Shown in pieces: positions 15,007 through 17,425 of a DNA stretch of 17,425 nt. The translations under genes were made by a program, and so were the position numbers. The notes under the pieces are model-generated. The model searched no databases. It worked only from the letters and a program-made list of their open reading frames with translations, and was not told the DNA's origin. The stretch is from JANPJV01 sp031425695 (lineage in GTDB: Bacteria; Pseudomonadota; Gammaproteobacteria; Xanthomonadales; SZUA-5): contig JANPJV010000174.1 of NCBI GenBank assembly GCA_031425695.1, positions 1 to 17,425 on the forward strand, given 5' to 3'. Every line of letters begins with the position of its first letter. Within the stretch, counting starts at the first letter, position 1.

Positions 15007-16347
15007 ATGATTAAGCCACGGAAATCTAAGGGGAAAGCCGCCGACTGGCTAACCGAAAAAGACCTTCGGGACGCCAAGCCTGGGGAAAAAGTGTACCGCA
15101 TCGCGGACGCGGCTACGCCTGAGATGAAGATCAGGGTGCAGCCGACCGGCCGGAAGTTGTTCGAGATCCGCTATGGGCCGAACCAGTCCAAGAGCTATGT
15201 GCTCGGCCGCTGGCCTGGCATGACGCTGGAAACTGCCCGCGCCGAGTGCCAGCGCATCCTGGTGGAGATCCGCGACCACGGGGCGCCGCTGTCGGTTGTC
15301 GAGGAGCGCAAGGCGCTGGAGGAAGTTGCGGCCGAGCAGGATGCAGCGCAGGCCGCTGAGGCCGCTGCAGCCAAGGAAACGGCAGACCGCAAGGCCGGGC
15401 GCCTGATCGTCACCCTGGGCGATCTGATTACACACAAGCTCGAAGACCATCTGACGATCAACCAGAAGGCCGGTAAGGGCAACGTGGGCCGGCTGCGCGC
15501 GAAATGGGCTGAACTGCTCGACCGGCCACTCACCAGCATCACCGCTGCCGAAGTCGAGGACGAAGCCACCAAGCGCCTGAAGGCCGGCATCAAGAACGGC
15601 ACCGTCAACCGCGACGTGGGCGTGCTCAAGTCCGCAATGGCGCGCGCGGTCAAGCTCGACATCATCCCGAGCCACCCACTCGGCAAGATCAAGCCGAAAT
15701 CCGAACGCTTGACCGGCGTGGTGCGTTACCTGGGCTCCGACGAGGCCGACCCCGACGAGGAGAAGCGTCTACGCGCTGCCCTGGCTGCTCGCGACCAAGC
15801 CGCGATCGAGGCGAGGCGCCGCACCGTCGTGGCCAACCGCGACCAGCATGCAGGCCTGGAGCTGATCCCCGATGACGGGTTTGCTGACCATCTAACGCCG
15901 ATGACGCTGCTGGCGTTGAACACCGGCTGCCGGCGTGGCGAGCTGACCTCGCTGGTGTGGGCGGATATCTCATTCGCTCGCAAGGTGCTGACCGTGCGCG
16001 CCGGCTATGCCAAGAGCGACAAGGCCCGGCACATCGACTTGAACAGCGAGGCGATAGACGTGCTCACGCGCTGGAAGAAACAGAAGCCGGCCGGGAAGCT
16101 ATTCGAGGTGCACTCGATCAAGAAGGCGTGGGCCGCCCTACTCGCCGACGCCAAGATCACCGACTTTAGATTCCACGACTGCCGGCATGATTTCGCCTCG
16201 CGCCTGGTGCAGGCTGGTGTCGACCTGAATATGGTGCGCGAGCTGCTCGGGCATAGCGACATGAAGATGACGCTGCGATATGCGCACCTGGCGCCTAGGA
16301 ATACGGCGGCAGCGGTGGCGAAGCTGGTTAGAACGGCGGCTGTTTGA
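15007..16347 (+). CDS. Tyrosine recombinase (phage/island-type integrase)
   Basis: A 446-aa integrase. N-terminal arm-binding domain of DUF4102 type (~12-95: LTEKDLRDAKPGEKVYRIAD ... IRYGPNQSKSYVLGRWPGMTLETAR), a basic/acidic helical linker rich in Ala and Glu (~99-130), a core-binding SAM-like domain (~135-235), and a catalytic domain. Catalytic residues are Arg310 (NTGCRRGELTSL), a Lys in YAKSDKARHIDL (~336-339), His390 and Arg393 (HDCRHDFASRL), His416 (LLGHSDMKMT) and the nucleophile Tyr425 (LRYAHLAP). All expected residues are intact, so it is probably active. It starts 125 bp from the tRNA-Val remnant, which it presumably uses as attB. Its 3' end overlaps the convergent 16328-16954 gene by 20 bp. 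Confidence 0.94.
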   Translation: MIKPRKSKGKAADWLTEKDLRDAKPGEKVYRIADAATPEMKIRVQPTGRKLFEIRYGPNQSKSYVLGRWPGMTLETARAECQRILVEIRDHGAPLSVVEERKALEEVAAEQDAAQAAEAAAAKETADRKAGRLIVTLGDLITHKLEDHLTINQKAGKGNVGRLRAKWAELLDRPLTSITAAEVEDEATKRLKAGIKNGTVNRDVGVLKSAMARAVKLDIIPSHPLGKIKPKSERLTGVVRYLGSDEADPDEEKRLRAALAARDQAAIEARRRTVVANRDQHAGLELIPDDGFADHLTPMTLLALNTGCRRGELTSLVWADISFARKVLTVRAGYAKSDKARHIDLNSEAIDVLTRWKKQKPAGKLFEVHSIKKAWAALLADAKITDFRFHDCRHDFASRLVQAGVDLNMVRELLGHSDMKMTLRYAHLAPRNTAAAVAKLVRTAAV

Positions 16348-16954
16348 TCCTTTCTGCCGCCTTCAGGATGAGCAAATCGGTTTCCATTAGCTTGTCGTGA
16401 TCGTCAACCAGTCCGAATTCACGACAGATGGAAAATGGCTCGTACTGCTCCAGCAACTGTTCCTCAAGCACCATCGCATCAGCGTCGGCAATTAGTCGGG
16501 GCCAGATGTAAGAAACAATGGCGGTCCACGCCTCGTCTAGCGCCCGGGCGCATTCTACGACCTCGTACTCTGACACGTCAGAAAGGTCAGCGAGTTCCTT
16601 TGCGACGAACTGCTGTTCGATCGATTCGCTAATCCATTTGCAGGCATTCCGCTCTTCAAAGCTCACAAGATTCGAATTCTGTGAAAAGAGCGCGTAAGTC
16701 AACTGCCAGCCAGACCTCGGCCACGCTGAGTTAATAACAGCGAGCAACGACGACGTTCCCCCTTCCGCGTTGCTTACCTTCACGTTCGCAAGCGCCGACT
16801 GGAGCGCCCACTCGATCGCTTGAGTGAGCGACCGCCCCTGAATTCGCGCGAGCAGGTCTAGACCTACTCGCACCTTGGGCGAGATGCGGATTGTCATCGC
16901 TTCCAACTGCTCCAGCCTCGGCCGCCTGCCGCGCCGGCTCGGTGCCTCGCTCAT
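16328..16954 (-). CDS. Hypothetical island protein with RHH-like N-terminus
   Basis: A 208-aa protein not recognised as a whole. Residues 1-18 are basic (RRGRRPRLEQ), and ~19-58 fit a ribbon-helix-helix DNA-binding fold: a short strand MTIRISPKV, then RVGLDLLARIQGRSLTQAIEWALQSAL. The remaining ~150 residues are acidic and Trp-rich (AWPRSGWQLTYALFS, ERNACKWISESIEQQF, EAWTAIVSYIWPRLIADADAMVLEEQLLEQYEP), with no motif I can name, and may bind a partner or effector. An AAAGGGG Shine-Dalgarno stands before the ATG. Its 3' end overlaps the integrase tail by 20 bp on the opposite strand. Likely a regulator of the element, or the antitoxin-like half of an unrecognised pair; the RHH call is moderate, the function unknown. 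Confidence 0.75.
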   Translation of the reverse strand: MSEAPSRRGRRPRLEQLEAMTIRISPKVRVGLDLLARIQGRSLTQAIEWALQSALANVKVSNAEGGTSSLLAVINSAWPRSGWQLTYALFSQNSNLVSFEERNACKWISESIEQQFVAKELADLSDVSEYEVVECARALDEAWTAIVSYIWPRLIADADAMVLEEQLLEQYEPFSICREFGLVDDHDKLMETDLLILKAAERIKQPPF

Positions 16955-16978
16955 GTTTTGCCCCTTTCGCCAGTGCTC

Positions 16979-17007
16979 AACCTAGCACGCTTGCTTTCGG
17001 GTGCCAA
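16979..17007 (-). promoter_or_regulatory. Putative promoter of the RHH-like gene
   Basis: On the minus strand TTGGCA (17007-17002), 17 bp, then TAGGTT (16984-16979), 25 bp upstream of the ATG at 16954. Reasonable sigma-70 spacing; pattern match only. Confidence 0.4.
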
Positions 17008-17023
17008 CTTACCTTACAGTCGG

Positions 17024-17029
17024 TTGACA
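17024..17029 (+). promoter_or_regulatory. Candidate -35 box of the excisionase-like gene
   Basis: A perfect TTGACA. At the usual 16-18 bp distance no good -10 box is seen: that place is taken by the 20-bp palindrome (17039-17058), which suggests an operator covering the promoter if the -35 call is right. Confidence 0.35.
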
Positions 17030-17038
17030 TTACACGTT

Positions 17039-17058
17039 GATGCACCACGTGGTGCATC
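17039..17058. promoter_or_regulatory. Perfect 20-bp palindrome, probable operator
   Basis: GATGCACCAC followed by its exact complement GTGGTGCATC, with no spacer. It lies in the 124-bp divergent gap between the RHH-like gene (start 16954) and the excisionase-like gene (start 17079), 20 bp before the latter and just ahead of its AGGAGAGGAGG ribosome site. Position and symmetry suggest a repressor site for one of the two flanking DNA-binding proteins; a hairpin masking the ribosome site is an alternative. Confidence 0.7.
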
Positions 17059-17078
17059 TTTAACCAGGAGAGGAGGAC

Positions 17079-17357
17079 ATGGTGATCGCAGTACATCCAT
17101 CGGACCCGTCGAGCAAACCGACAGCCGACCACTACCAGTTGCCCGACAACTGGCATTCGGCGCCGCTCACGGCAGGGATCAAGGAATTCGGGCTCAAGCT
17201 GACCTACACGTACGAGCTGATGCGCGAGGGCAAGCTCAGGACGTTCAAGATCGGGCGGCGCCGGATGGTTACCCGCGAAGCACTCATCGAGTGCGTCAGG
17301 AACGCCGAGCAGGAGAGCAACGGCCGAGCGCGTAGCCCGGCGAAGAAGGCCGCGTGA
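17079..17357 (+). CDS. AlpA/excisionase-like small DNA-binding protein
   Basis: A 92-aa protein with a MerR-like winged helix of the excisionase (HTH_17) type at about 30-75: LTAGIKEFGLKLTYTYELMREGKLRTFKIGRRRMVTREALIECV. The pattern 'helix, helix, E-G-K-L-(x)-F-K-I-G-R-R-R-M-V-(x)-R-E-A-L' is typical of Xis/AlpA proteins that bend DNA for excision or switch on integrase and island genes. A basic tail (RARSPAKKAA) follows. The ribosome site AGGAGAGGAGG is very strong. The gene belongs to the island's integration and excision module and is divergent from the RHH-like gene. Downstream 68 bp hold no supported feature. Confidence 0.85.
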   Translation: MVIAVHPSDPSSKPTADHYQLPDNWHSAPLTAGIKEFGLKLTYTYELMREGKLRTFKIGRRRMVTREALIECVRNAEQESNGRARSPAKKAA

Positions 17358-17425
17358 TGCGGCACCCCAGAAACGACGAAGGCCCGAACGCTTACGCGAA
17401 CGAGCCTCCGTGTAGCAACTGACGG

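Larger units (their letters stand above)
14832..17425. mobile_element. Integrase-proximal end of a tRNA-Val-targeting integrative element (continues past the window)
   Basis: The remnant of tRNA-Val(CAC) marks the junction. It is followed by a tyrosine recombinase reading into the element, an RHH-like protein gene and an AlpA/excisionase-like gene. Base composition changes: 16350-17060 is visibly less GC-rich than the housekeeping part of the window. The right boundary is not reached. Whether it is a prophage remnant, an ICE or a defence/fitness island cannot be told from this end. Confidence 0.8.

Noticed and set aside
16958..17335. 125-aa plus-strand frame overlapping the excisionase-like gene
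   Set aside because: Out of frame with the HTH protein, no ribosome site, and composition of a shadow frame.
17358..17425. Terminator or start of another gene at the right edge
   Set aside because: AAGGCCCGAACGC and GCGAACGAGCC only partly mirror each other, and there is no T-run; too short to support a call.

Overview
The window looks like the chromosome of a GC-rich gammaproteobacterium, most likely from the Lysobacterales (Xanthomonadales; a Rhodanobacteraceae or Lysobacteraceae relative). The clues are the recJ-prfB gene order, a DUF3016 protein, RF2 with a programmed frameshift, and many short palindromic repeats of the 'GTAGCCCGGGTAAGC' and 'GTCCGGACAAGGTCCGGAC' kind between genes. This assignment is an inference from family recognition, not from a marker gene search.

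Layout. (1) 1-3154, minus strand: recJ then prfB, core housekeeping genes. prfB is split by a clear +1 programmed frameshift site, so its true start is at 1203 and not at any start in the downstream frame. Intergenic hairpins lie on both sides of prfB. (2) 3401-5317, minus strand: a membrane-anchored or secreted octaheme cytochrome c. Divergent from it at 5441-7708 is a secreted subtilisin-family protease with a PA domain, closed by a strong intrinsic terminator. (3) 7899-8411: a small secreted DUF3016 protein. It converges on (4) 8524-13595, minus strand: a tight four-gene operon encoding an ABC ATPase, a double-length HlyD-type adaptor, a lipoprotein adaptor and a MacB/FtsX-type permease. 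All four genes overlap or nearly overlap, so this is a tripartite export machine with an unusual adaptor complement. (5) 13738-14589: a cyclic-nucleotide-binding domain fused to a DUF1003 membrane domain, transcribed away from the export operon.

(6) From about 14586 the character changes: 38-bp tandem repeats that begin in a stop codon, a REP-like inverted repeat, an orphan terminator, and a 50-nt 3' remnant of a tRNA-Val(CAC) gene. Next comes a tyrosine recombinase (15007-16347), a protein with a probable ribbon-helix-helix N-terminus (16328-16954, complement) and an AlpA/excisionase-like small DNA-binding protein (17079-17357). A perfect 20-bp palindrome sits between the last two. This is the integrase-proximal end of a tRNA-targeting integrative element that continues beyond the right edge.

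How the genes work together: the ABC operon should act as one complex spanning the inner membrane and periplasm; the outer-membrane partner is not in the window. The integrase, RHH-like and excisionase-like genes plausibly form the integration and excision control module of the island. Links between the cytochrome, the protease and the cNMP/DUF1003 protein are positional only. The best candidates for something under-described are the two-adaptor ABC export operon, the octaheme cytochrome with a heme-free C-terminal third, and the 208-aa island protein with its palindrome.
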